A DNA stretch of 64,000 nt. Source: Gottschalkia acidurici 9a (lineage in GTDB: Bacteria > Bacillota > Clostridia > Tissierellales > Gottschalkiaceae). How positions within the stretch are numbered: position 1 is the first letter of the stretch; each line of letters opens with the position of its first letter. Below the pieces are notes generated by a model. The model was not told the DNA's origin and did not search any database. It worked only from the letters and a program-made list of their open reading frames with translations. The stretch spans positions 927,115-991,114 of the forward strand of contig NC_018664.1 in the NCBI RefSeq assembly GCF_000299355.1, written 5' to 3'. The position numbers and the translations under genes are program-made. This document shows, in pieces, positions 35,256-42,906 of the stretch.

Positions 35256-36791
35256 TTAAACAATATTAGATAGTTTTTCTGTATTAAAATTTTCGACAAG
35301 TAAATCTAGCTCATCGCCAGTCATAGTTTCATTCTGTATTAGATAATCTGCTATACGAGAAATTAAATCTTTATTTTGTTCTATAATAGTCAATGTTTCC
35401 TTGAAGCAAGAATTAATTATATATTTTACTTCTCTATCTATTTCTTTAAAAGAATACTCAATATGTTCTTTTTTTATAGATATATTACCTATAGAACTCA
35501 TACCGTAATTACATACCATTTGATGAGCAATTTCAGTAGCTTTTTCAAGGTCGTCTTTAGCACCTGTAGTTACTTCATTAAACATTACTTTTTCAGTTAC
35601 TCTTCCTCCAAGTAATACTTTAATTTTATTTAATAGTTCTACTTGAGTTAATAAGTACCGTTCTTCATCTGGTAGTTTTAAAACATATCCAAGTGCTTGA
35701 CCTCTAGGTATTATTGAAACTTTTTGAATCATATCTACACTAAGTAGTTTACCAACCAAAGCATGACCTGCCTCGTGATATGCTACAACCTTTCGCTCTT
35801 TTTCTAGGACAGATGGATTTTTTAACTCTAATCCTGCAACTATACGTTCGATTGCAGCATTAAAATCATCGTTATCTATATTATCTTTATTGTTCCTAAC
35901 TGCAATTATAGCAGCTTCATTTACAATATTGGCAAGTTGTGCACTTGAAAAACCATGAGTTTTTCTTGCTATATCAGAAATGTTAACGTTAGAATGAAGA
36001 GGCTTATTCTTAGTGTGATTATCTAGTATCTTAACTCTAGAATTTGCATTAGGATTACCAACATATATATGTCTGTCGAATCTACCAGGTCTTAAGAGCG
36101 CTTCATCTAGTAAATCTAACCTATTAGTTGCACCTATCACTACCACATTTTTATCTTTATTAAAGCCATCCATTTCTATTAGTAATTGATTAAGGGTTTG
36201 GTCTTTTTCATTGTTGCTGTCAGAGTTTCTTCTAGTACCTATAGCATCTATTTCATCTATAAATATTATCGTAGGGGAATCTTTTCTAGCTTTTTCAAAA
36301 AGACTTCTTACTCTTTTAGCTCCTATACCAACATATTTTTCCACAAATTCTGAACCACTTGAATACAGAAAATTTGAATTAGCTTCACCAGCTAATGCCT
36401 TAGCAAGTAAAGTTTTTCCCGTTCCAGGAGGACCATAAAAAAGAACACCACTAGGTATTTTTGCACCCATTTTGTTGAACTTATCGTGATTATTAAAAAA
36501 TGCTATAATCTCTTCTAACTCATCCTTAATTTCATCAAGACCAGCGACGTCTTTAAAAGATATGTCAGACCTATTGTTCTTACCTTTTTCTTCGAATTTA
36601 TTATCAGTAGCTATAGAGGCAGTAACTAACATATTTCTTTTATTTGATTTTAAGTAATAGACTAGAAGCGATACGGCAAAAATAAATAATCCAACTTTTC
36701 TTAATATACTATAATTATCAACACTAGCTGTTGGAATCAGAACTAGTGCAAAAGCATAGACAATTGTAGTTAAAAGTATAGTTTTTTTCAA
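35256..36791 (-). CDS. FtsH-like membrane AAA+ zinc protease, short N-terminal region
   Basis: This 511-residue protein has two membrane helices (about 3-20 and 32-48) joined by only about ten residues. The roughly 70-residue extracytoplasmic domain of standard FtsH is therefore missing. The AAA+ module shows Walker A GPPGTGKT (120-127), Walker [12 protein letters not shown] and the RPGRFDRH second region of homology. The protease has HEAGH at 339-343. It should degrade membrane or cytoplasmic proteins at the inner membrane face. It starts at TTG 36791 with AGGTGAT upstream, on the reverse strand and away from the neighbouring operons. Confidence 0.9.
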   Translation of the reverse strand: MKKTILLTTIVYAFALVLIPTASVDNYSILRKVGLFIFAVSLLVYYLKSNKRNMLVTASIATDNKFEEKGKNNRSDISFKDVAGLDEIKDELEEIIAFFNNHDKFNKMGAKIPSGVLFYGPPGTGKTLLAKALAGEANSNFLYSSGSEFVEKYVGIGAKRVRSLFEKARKDSPTIIFIDEIDAIGTRRNSDSNNEKDQTLNQLLIEMDGFNKDKNVVVIGATNRLDLLDEALLRPGRFDRHIYVGNPNANSRVKILDNHTKNKPLHSNVNISDIARKTHGFSSAQLANIVNEAAIIAVRNNKDNIDNDDFNAAIERIVAGLELKNPSVLEKERKVVAYHEAGHALVGKLLSVDMIQKVSIIPRGQALGYVLKLPDEERYLLTQVELLNKIKVLLGGRVTEKVMFNEVTTGAKDDLEKATEIAHQMVCNYGMSSIGNISIKKEHIEYSFKEIDREVKYIINSCFKETLTIIEQNKDLISRIADYLIQNETMTGDELDLLVENFNTEKLSNIV

Positions 36792-36948
36792 TGTATTATC
36801 ACCTCTCTACTATTTAATTAAGTTGAAAATTCTTTGTTATGATAGTAGTTTAACCAAGATAAAGGTAAATATAATATCAATAAAATGTTATAAATTAGAA
36901 AATTAATCAAAATTAATATAAAAAAATAAAAAAAATTATACTTTATAA

Positions 36949-36977
36949 TTGACAAAAAATAAAAATTAGAATATAAT
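36949..36977 (+). promoter_or_regulatory. Consensus promoter of infC-rpmI-rplT
   Basis: Perfect TTGACA (36949-36954) and TATAAT (36972-36977) are separated by exactly 17 bases. Confidence 0.92.
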
Positions 36978-36983
36978 AACTAA

Positions 36984-37180
36984 ATGTAAAGCAGTGACAA
37001 TTTAAAAATAAAGTAGAAGTATCCGCTTCTCACCTTATGGTTATGTAACTTATAAGGTTAATATAAAGCATTAACAACTATTAATAGTAACTACTTGTTA
37101 CTTCTGATGTATTATAGTTGATTATTGTATTATTGTATAATAGAGCGGATAGTTATTAAAGACTATTCGCTTTTCTATTA
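36984..37180 (+). promoter_or_regulatory. Leader of infC operon with attenuator (L20-type leader)
   Basis: The long untranslated leader holds several helices, including ACCTTAT/ATAAGGT near 37032-37058. It ends in a terminator-like hairpin AGCGGATAGT/ACTATTCGCT (37144-37153 with 37162-37171) followed by TTTTCTATTAT. In Firmicutes L20 binds such leaders and promotes premature termination. Position and form fit that model, but I could not match the Rfam consensus base by base. Confidence 0.7.
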
Positions 37181-37207
37181 TATAAAAAACTCAGGAGGTG
37201 TCTTATC

Positions 37208-37714
37208 ATTAAAGAACTTCAAATTAATGAAGAGATCAGGGATAAAGAAGTAAGACTTATCGGAGTAGAAGGAGAACAGCTAGGGGTAGTATCGTCTAGG
37301 GAAGCACAGGAACTAGCAGATGAAAAAAAATTAGATTTAGTTAAAATAGCTCCTACTGCAAATCCACCAGTATGTAAAATAATGGACTACGGAAAGTACA
37401 AGTACGAACTAGCTAAAAAAGAAAAAGAAGCTAGAAAGAAACAAAAAGTTATAAACGTTAAAGAAATCAGATTAACTCCTGTTATAGAAGAAAATGACTT
37501 AAGAGTAAAAGCAAACAGAGCTATAGATTTCTTAAAAGATGAAGATAAAGTTAAAGTATCAGTTAGATTTAGAGGTAGAGAACTAGGGCATACGGAAGCT
37601 GGAAAAGTGGTTCTTCTAAAATTTGCAGAATTAACTTCAGAATATGGGGTTATAGAAAAGCAACCGAGACTTGAAGGCAGAAACATGGTCATGTTCTTAA
37701 ATCCTAAAAACTGA
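37208..37714 (+). CDS. infC: Translation initiation factor IF-3, ATT start
   Basis: This 168-residue factor binds the 30S subunit and checks the start codon. The family opening [17 protein letters not shown], the linker and [17 protein letters not shown] are all present, but the first ATG in frame is at codon 59, inside the conserved core. The real start is ATT 37208 (ATC 37205 is the alternative), with AGGAGGTG at the right distance. A rare ATT start is a known autoregulatory feature of infC in other bacteria. It leads the infC-rpmI-rplT operon behind an attenuated leader. Confidence 0.93.
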   Translation: MKELQINEEIRDKEVRLIGVEGEQLGVVSSREAQELADEKKLDLVKIAPTANPPVCKIMDYGKYKYELAKKEKEARKKQKVINVKEIRLTPVIEENDLRVKANRAIDFLKDEDKVKVSVRFRGRELGHTEAGKVVLLKFAELTSEYGVIEKQPRLEGRNMVMFLNPKN

Positions 37715-37736
37715 TAATCTGGAAGGAGGAAACATA

Positions 37737-37931
37737 ATGCCAAAAATGAAAACACACAGAGGAGCAGCTAAAAGATTCAAAAAGACTGGCTCAGGAAAAT
37801 TAAGAAGATATAAAGCGTACAAAAGTCACTTAACAGGTAAAAAAAGTCCTAAAAGAGTGAGAAAACTAAGAAAAGCAACATTAGTAAGTAGTGGAGATTT
37901 AAAAAGAATAAGCCCATTACTACCATACTAA
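37737..37931 (+). CDS. rpmI: 50S ribosomal protein L35
   Basis: This 64-residue basic protein has the full L35 pattern: [20 protein letters not shown] at the start, then [25 protein letters not shown] precedes the ATG. It is the second gene of the infC operon, 22 bases after infC. Confidence 0.98.
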   Translation: MPKMKTHRGAAKRFKKTGSGKLRRYKAYKSHLTGKKSPKRVRKLRKATLVSSGDLKRISPLLPY

Positions 37932-37956
37932 TAAGTGATCGAGGAGGAGCAAAAAA

Positions 37957-38307
37957 ATGGCAAGAGTTAAAAAAGCTATAAATGCAAGAAAAAAACATAA
38001 AAAAGTACTAAAACTTGCTAAAGGATACTACGGTGCTAAAAGCAAATTATATAGACCAGCAAACCAAGCAGTTATGAAGTCTTTACAATATTCATATATT
38101 GGACGTAAATTAAGAAAAAGAGACTTTAGAAAGTTATGGATAACAAGAATTAATGCAGCAGCTAGAATGAATGGAATGTCATATAGCACATTTATAAATG
38201 GGCTTAAAAAAGCTGGTATTGAAGTAAATAGAAAAATGTTATCAGAAATGGGTATTCATGACCCACAAGGTTTTGCTAAGTTAGTAGAAGTTGCAAAAAA
38301 CGCTTAA
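37957..38307 (+). CDS. rplT: 50S ribosomal protein L20
   Basis: This 116-residue rRNA-binding protein is typical L20, beginning [19 protein letters not shown] and containing [20 protein letters not shown]. It is the expected repressor of its own operon through the leader. GAGGAGG precedes the ATG. A terminator follows. Confidence 0.98.
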   Translation: MARVKKAINARKKHKKVLKLAKGYYGAKSKLYRPANQAVMKSLQYSYIGRKLRKRDFRKLWITRINAAARMNGMSYSTFINGLKKAGIEVNRKMLSEMGIHDPQGFAKLVEVAKNA

Positions 38308-38333
38308 GCATAGAAAAATCGAATAAACTATAG

Positions 38334-38367
38334 AAATAAAAGTTCCCAGTGTGGAACTTTTATTTTT
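38334..38367 (+). terminator. Intrinsic terminator after rplT
   Basis: AAATAAAAGTTCC (to 38346) pairs with GGAACTTTTATTT (38353 onward) around a short CAGTGT loop, followed by T. Confidence 0.88.
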
Positions 38368-38496
38368 ATGTGTAAAAAAGGTTTATATAGGGTCAATATA
38401 GTTCAATATAATGAATAATGAGAATTTACATTTTATTGTGTAGGCAATAAAATGATAGATAAAACAATAAAGGATATTTAGAAGGAGGAGATTGGA

Positions 38497-39849
38497 ATAA
38501 AACCTGGTTTTTATCAAAAATTAATGCAAAAACCTGCACTAGTACTTTCACTTGGTATAGCGGCCATAATGTTAATAGGGGCAATATTATTAAACTTACC
38601 TATATCATCAAATAATGGGCAAAGTATAGGTTTTTTAAATGCATTACTTACAGCAACTTCAGCAGTGAGTGTAACGGGTCTTGTAGTGGTTAATACCGCA
38701 GAGCATTGGACTATTTTTGGAAAAGTCGTAATAATACTTTTAATACAAGCAGGTGGACTTGGGTTCATGACTCTAGCTACCTTAGTAGCACTTATAACAG
38801 GAAAAAGAATAGGTTTAAAAGAGAGATTAATAATGCAAGAACAACTAAATCAAGATTCATTATCAGGCATAGTTAAATTAACTAGATTTGCAATATTAGC
38901 TACTTTAGCTATCGAAGGTATAGGGGCATTATTACTATCTACAAGACTCATACCGATATATGGTCCTATAAAGGGCATAGGATATTCTGTGTTTCATGCT
39001 ATATCAGCATTTTGTAATGCAGGATTTGATTTATTCGGAGATAGTTTGGTACCATTTGTAGGAGATACAGTTATGAATCTTACTATTGGCGGACTTATAA
39101 TATTAGGAGGTCTTGGATATACAGTATATATAGATATAAAACAAAGAAAAAGCTATAGAATGCTTTCTTTACATTCTAAAATTGTCTTAATTGTTTCAGC
39201 ACTACTCATAGTGGTGGGAGGAGTTGTTATATTTATATCAGAACATAACAATCCAAACACTATGGGTAACTTGACACTGTATGAAAAAGTATTAGCATCT
39301 TTCTTCCAATCAGTAGTGGCAAGAACGGCAGGTTTCTATAGTATAGATTTAAATGGTATGGTTAACTCTAGTGTATTTTTTCTCATAATACTCATGTTTA
39401 TAGGAGGTTCTCCAGGTTCAACAGCTGGAGGGATTAAAACAACAACATTTGCAACTATAGTATTAACACTAATATCTGTTATAAGAGGAAAAGAGGATGT
39501 AGAGGTTTTTAAAAAGAGAATACCTCAATGGCATATATCTAAAGCATTTATATTATTATCAGCTGGGTTAACATTAGTTCTAGTAGTGGCATTCTTACTT
39601 ACCATGACAGAACCAACTAAGCCTTTCATAGACCTTTTATTTGAAACTATGTCGGCATTTGCTACTGTTGGTTCTACAAGAAACATAACTCCAGAGCTAT
39701 CTGATATGGGAAAATTATTAATAACCTTTACAATGTACTCAGGTAAGGTAGGTTTTCTTACACTAGCACTTGCCCTTACCAATAGAGGAAAAGGAACACC
39801 AAATAAGAAAAACTATAAATATCCTGAAGGAAAAATTATTATTGGATAG
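38497..39849 (+). CDS. ktrB: Potassium uptake channel subunit KtrB/TrkH, possible ATA start
   Basis: This is a Trk/Ktr-type K+ channel with four repeats of helix, pore loop and helix. The selectivity loops are visible as TATSAVSVTGL, HAISAFCNAGFDLFG, QSVVARTAGFYSID and ETMSAFATVGSTRNI. The first in-frame ATG is 38524, giving 441 residues, but no ribosome site precedes it. An excellent GGAGGAG lies eight bases before an in-frame ATA at 38497, giving 450 residues that begin KPGFYQKL. I list the ATA start, with ATG 38524 as the conservative choice. ktrA follows 17 bases later. No c-di-AMP riboswitch was seen. Confidence 0.85.
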   Translation: MKPGFYQKLMQKPALVLSLGIAAIMLIGAILLNLPISSNNGQSIGFLNALLTATSAVSVTGLVVVNTAEHWTIFGKVVIILLIQAGGLGFMTLATLVALITGKRIGLKERLIMQEQLNQDSLSGIVKLTRFAILATLAIEGIGALLLSTRLIPIYGPIKGIGYSVFHAISAFCNAGFDLFGDSLVPFVGDTVMNLTIGGLIILGGLGYTVYIDIKQRKSYRMLSLHSKIVLIVSALLIVVGGVVIFISEHNNPNTMGNLTLYEKVLASFFQSVVARTAGFYSIDLNGMVNSSVFFLIILMFIGGSPGSTAGGIKTTTFATIVLTLISVIRGKEDVEVFKKRIPQWHISKAFILLSAGLTLVLVVAFLLTMTEPTKPFIDLLFETMSAFATVGSTRNITPELSDMGKLLITFTMYSGKVGFLTLALALTNRGKGTPNKKNYKYPEGKIIIG

Positions 39850-39866
39850 GGGAGGAAAATGAAATT

Positions 39867-40514
39867 ATGAAAAAGCAGTTTGTAGTTATAGGCTGTGGTA
39901 GATTTGGGCAAGGTGTTGCTAAAACACTTTGTGAATACGGACATGAGGTTTTGGTGTTAGATGAGGACGAAGAAATAATTCAAGAGGTATCGGAATATGT
40001 AACACATGCTATTCAAGTTGATGCTACGGATGAAAGTGCATTAAAGTCAATAGGTATTAGAAACTTCGATATTGCAATTATAAGTATAGGTGCAGATATA
40101 CAAGCATCTATACTAGCTACACTTATAGCAAAAGAAGAAGGTGTAAAAACTGTAGTAGCAAAAGCACAGAATAATGTACACGCAAAAGTTCTATATAAAA
40201 TAGGTGCAGACAGAGTAGTATTTCCAGAAAGAGATATGGGAATAAGACTTGCAAATAGCTTAGTAACATCAAATGTTTTAGACTATATAGAACTTACACA
40301 AGACTATAATGTAGTAGAAATAGAAGCTCCTAAAGATTGGGTAGATAAAAAGCTAAGTGAATTAAAGTTATCTAATAGATATGGTATAAATGTTATCGCT
40401 ATAAAACAAGGAGACAATATAAACATATCACCTTATGCTGAAAGTGTTATTCAAAAAGGAGACATACTAATATTTATAGGAGATACAGAGAGTTTGAGAA
40501 AGTTAGAAGACTAA
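39867..40514 (+). CDS. ktrA: Potassium uptake regulator KtrA/TrkA
   Basis: This 215-residue cytoplasmic subunit gates the KtrB channel. The RCK_N domain has the nucleotide-binding GCGRFGQG (about 9-16) and the acidic LDEDEE strand end. The RCK_C domain follows (about 135-215), where c-di-AMP binds in Firmicutes. GGGGAGG precedes the ATG, and it lies 17 bases after ktrB. Confidence 0.95.
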   Translation: MKKQFVVIGCGRFGQGVAKTLCEYGHEVLVLDEDEEIIQEVSEYVTHAIQVDATDESALKSIGIRNFDIAIISIGADIQASILATLIAKEEGVKTVVAKAQNNVHAKVLYKIGADRVVFPERDMGIRLANSLVTSNVLDYIELTQDYNVVEIEAPKDWVDKKLSELKLSNRYGINVIAIKQGDNINISPYAESVIQKGDILIFIGDTESLRKLED

Positions 40515-40544
40515 ACTTTTTATGGAAAGGATGAATAGATAGTT

Positions 40545-41360
40545 TTGGTAGATACAGATATTATAACTAGTTCTTCAAATAGTATAGTTAAACAAATTAA
40601 GCTTCTCCATAAAAAGAGAGAACGATGGAATAAAAAGAGTTTCTTTATAGAAGGAATTAGGGCTGTAGAGCAAAGCATATTAGCTAAAGCAGAGATTGAA
40701 TATATAGTATACTCTGAAAAATTATTTACTAACAACGGTGGAAAGGACCTTCTTGAAGAAGTAAAGAAAAGAAACTATAAAACATATCATATATCAGATA
40801 AGCTTTTTAAAGATATAGGAGATACTGAGCAACCTCAAGGAATTTTAGCAGTAGTTAGATTTAAAGAGTATGAACTAGAAGATATTCTACTTTCAGAGAG
40901 TAATTTTTTAATAGTATTAGACAGAGTGCAAGATCCAGGTAATATGGGAACTATAATTAGAACAGCAGATGCTTTTGGGGCTAATGGCATAATAGTAACA
41001 AGTGGATGTGTGGATATATATAATCCAAAGACGATTAGATCTACTATGGGATCTATATTTCAAATACCGATAGTACATTTTGATGATATAAAAGAATGTA
41101 TTATGAACTTAAAAAAGAACAATATAGAGATTATAGCAACTTCACTAGATACTAATAAATATAGCTATGATGTAGATCTTAAATCAGACTGTGCACTAGT
41201 GATAGGAAACGAGGCATCAGGCATATCTAAAGATGTACTAGATAACTCGGACTACTTGATAAAAATTCCGATGACTGGAGAAGCAGAGTCATTAAATGCC
41301 GCTGTGGCATCGGGTGTAGTTATGTATGAAGTGTTGAGGCAAAGAAGTAAAACCTTGTAA
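40545..41360 (+). CDS. TrmH/SpoU family RNA 2'-O-methyltransferase
   Basis: This 271-residue SPOUT enzyme methylates a ribose in rRNA, probably 23S. It has an N-terminal L30e-like substrate domain (about 8-95). The three SpoU motifs are LDRVQDPGNMGTIIRTADAF, LVIGNEASGIS and IPMTGEAESLNAAVASGV. It starts at TTG 40545, with AAAGGA about 12 bases upstream. A TrmH-type gene just before pheS is common in Firmicutes. Confidence 0.92.
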   Translation: MVDTDIITSSSNSIVKQIKLLHKKRERWNKKSFFIEGIRAVEQSILAKAEIEYIVYSEKLFTNNGGKDLLEEVKKRNYKTYHISDKLFKDIGDTEQPQGILAVVRFKEYELEDILLSESNFLIVLDRVQDPGNMGTIIRTADAFGANGIIVTSGCVDIYNPKTIRSTMGSIFQIPIVHFDDIKECIMNLKKNNIEIIATSLDTNKYSYDVDLKSDCALVIGNEASGISKDVLDNSDYLIKIPMTGEAESLNAAVASGVVMYEVLRQRSKTL

Positions 41361-41383
41361 TTTACAATATATCATGCTATAAT
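41355..41383 (+). promoter_or_regulatory. Promoter of the yqzL / T-box / pheST transcript
   Basis: TTGTAA (41355-41360) and TATAAT (41378-41383) with a TGC extension are 17 bases apart. The -35 overlaps the stop of the methyltransferase gene. It reads through yqzL toward the pheST T-box. Confidence 0.75.
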
Positions 41384-41418
41384 CTATTTAAATATCCTAA
41401 AAGGGGTGTTTAGAGAAT

Positions 41419-41517
41419 ATGGGGGCTAATTTTTATTGGGTAATTTTTAAAATTACAGGGTCTATTGATGCTTATCTAATATATAAGAAATTATTATTAG
41501 AAAGTGAAGTAATTTAA
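41419..41517 (+). CDS. yqzL: YqzL family small protein
   Basis: This 32-residue protein has the YqzL pattern, an aromatic start GANFYWVIFKITGSIDAYLIY followed by a short charged tail. Relatives in Bacillus and Clostridia are of similar size and have no known function. AAGGGGTG lies about 12 bases before the ATG. It lies between the promoter and the pheST T-box, so it would be transcribed even when the T-box terminates. Confidence 0.7.
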   Translation: MGANFYWVIFKITGSIDAYLIYKKLLLESEVI

Positions 41518-41524
41518 TATTTAA

Positions 41525-41762
41525 ATGTTATGATGGAGAGAGTATGTGTCAAATGACTTTTCAGAGAGGAAGTATCATGGCTGAAAGTACTTCCAAAGCT
41601 CTAGACACAGAAGTTCACTCCTGAACAAATAGGCTGAAATATATAAGTAAGCTTATTCGGGATTACCGTTAAATAAGTTAAGTGGCATAATTTTATTATA
41701 AAACTATGCTATTAGGGTGGTACCACGGAAAGACTTCGTCCCTTGCGGACGGAGTCTTTTTT
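41525..41762 (+). promoter_or_regulatory. T-box leader, phenylalanine (specifier TTC)
   Basis: Stem I has the CAGAGAGG bulge (41562-41569) and an apical TCATGGCTG element. A GAA-G-TTC-A segment puts the specifier TTC (Phe) at 41614-41616. The T-box sequence AGGGTGGTACCACGG is at 41714-41728. The terminator AGACTTCGTCC/GGACGGAGTCT (41731-41757) is followed by T. Uncharged tRNA-Phe should turn on pheST. Confidence 0.95.
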
Positions 41763-41802
41763 ATTGTGTATATATATAGAAAAGTAAGAAAGGAGAATTA
41801 TC

Positions 41803-42825
41803 ATGAGAGAAAAATTATTGAATATAAAAGAAATTGTACTTTCAAAAATTGATAGTGTAAGCAATTTAAATGGGTTAGAAGAGATAAGAATTGAATACTT
41901 AGGAAAAAAAGGTGAACTAACAAACATATTAAAAGGTATGAAGGACTTAACTAAAGAGGAAAGACCAGTAATAGGTCAAATAGCTAATGAGGTTAGAGAA
42001 GCTATAGAAGAAAAGATAGAAGAAGTGAAGAACAACCTTAAAAACAAAGAAAAGCTTGAAAAGTTAAAGGTAGAAAAATTAGATGTTACAATGGCAGGAA
42101 GTTCAGTAACTCTTGGTCATAGACATCCACTACTTTTAGTTAAGGAAGAGCTTGAAAATATATTTATGAATATGGGATTTGATATAGTTGAAGGGCCAGA
42201 AGTTGAAACTGTATATAATAACTTTGATGCTCTAAATTCACCAGAGAATCACCCTTCAAGAGATGAATCGGATACGTTCTATATAAATGACGATATTCTT
42301 TTAAGAACTCATACATCTGCAGTTCAAATAAGAACTATGAAAGCTACTGAGCCACCTATTAGAATAGTATCAGCAGGAAGAACGTTTAGATTTGATGATG
42401 TTGATGATACTCATTCACCAATGTTCCACCAGCTAGAAGGATTAGTTGTAGATAAACATGTTACAGTACAAAATCTTATGCACACTATAGATCTATTTAT
42501 AAAAGAAATATTCGGAAGTGAAATGAAGACTAGATTTAGACCACATTACTTCCCATTTACAGAACCAAGTTTAGAAGTAGACGTAACTTGTTTCAAATGT
42601 TTAGGTGAAGGTTGTAGTGTTTGCGGAGGAACAGGATGGAGTATGGAGCTTTTAGGCTGTGGAATGGTACATCCTAAAGTTTTAGAAAACTGTGGAATAG
42701 ATCCAAACGAATATAGTGGATTTGCTTTTGGATTAGGTGTAGATAGAATTGCAATGGTTAAATACGGAATAAATAATATAAGACTATTATTTGAAAATGA
42801 TATGAGATTCTTAAAACAATTTTAA
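41803..42825 (+). CDS. pheS: Phenylalanyl-tRNA synthetase alpha subunit
   Basis: This 340-residue catalytic subunit of the (alpha-beta)2 PheRS has an N-terminal coiled coil (about 1-90). The class II core follows: motif 1 around HPLLLVKEELENIF, motif 2 in GRTFRFDDVDDTHSPMFHQL and motif 3 in GFAFGLGVDRIAMVKYG. Cysteines in CFKCLGEGCSVCGG are typical of the Firmicutes type. AAAGGAG precedes the ATG. It is under T-box control. Confidence 0.97.
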   Translation: MREKLLNIKEIVLSKIDSVSNLNGLEEIRIEYLGKKGELTNILKGMKDLTKEERPVIGQIANEVREAIEEKIEEVKNNLKNKEKLEKLKVEKLDVTMAGSSVTLGHRHPLLLVKEELENIFMNMGFDIVEGPEVETVYNNFDALNSPENHPSRDESDTFYINDDILLRTHTSAVQIRTMKATEPPIRIVSAGRTFRFDDVDDTHSPMFHQLEGLVVDKHVTVQNLMHTIDLFIKEIFGSEMKTRFRPHYFPFTEPSLEVDVTCFKCLGEGCSVCGGTGWSMELLGCGMVHPKVLENCGIDPNEYSGFAFGLGVDRIAMVKYGINNIRLLFENDMRFLKQF

Positions 42826-42906
42826 GTAGCGAATCAACTTTAATATTTTTGTAAAATAGAGCGAGATTATAATTATTACTGATAGAAATAAGAAAGGAAT
42901 GATAAA

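Larger units (their letters stand above)
36792..37207 (+). other. Gap between ftsH-like gene and infC: promoter plus structured leader
   Basis: This 416-base gap holds an AT-rich first part with the ftsH-like gene start signals, then the infC promoter and a leader of about 210 bases. No other gene is seen. Confidence 0.7.

Noticed and set aside
38368-38523. c-di-AMP (ydaO-type) riboswitch before ktrB
   Set aside because: The gap is AT-rich and too short, and none of the conserved riboswitch blocks were found.
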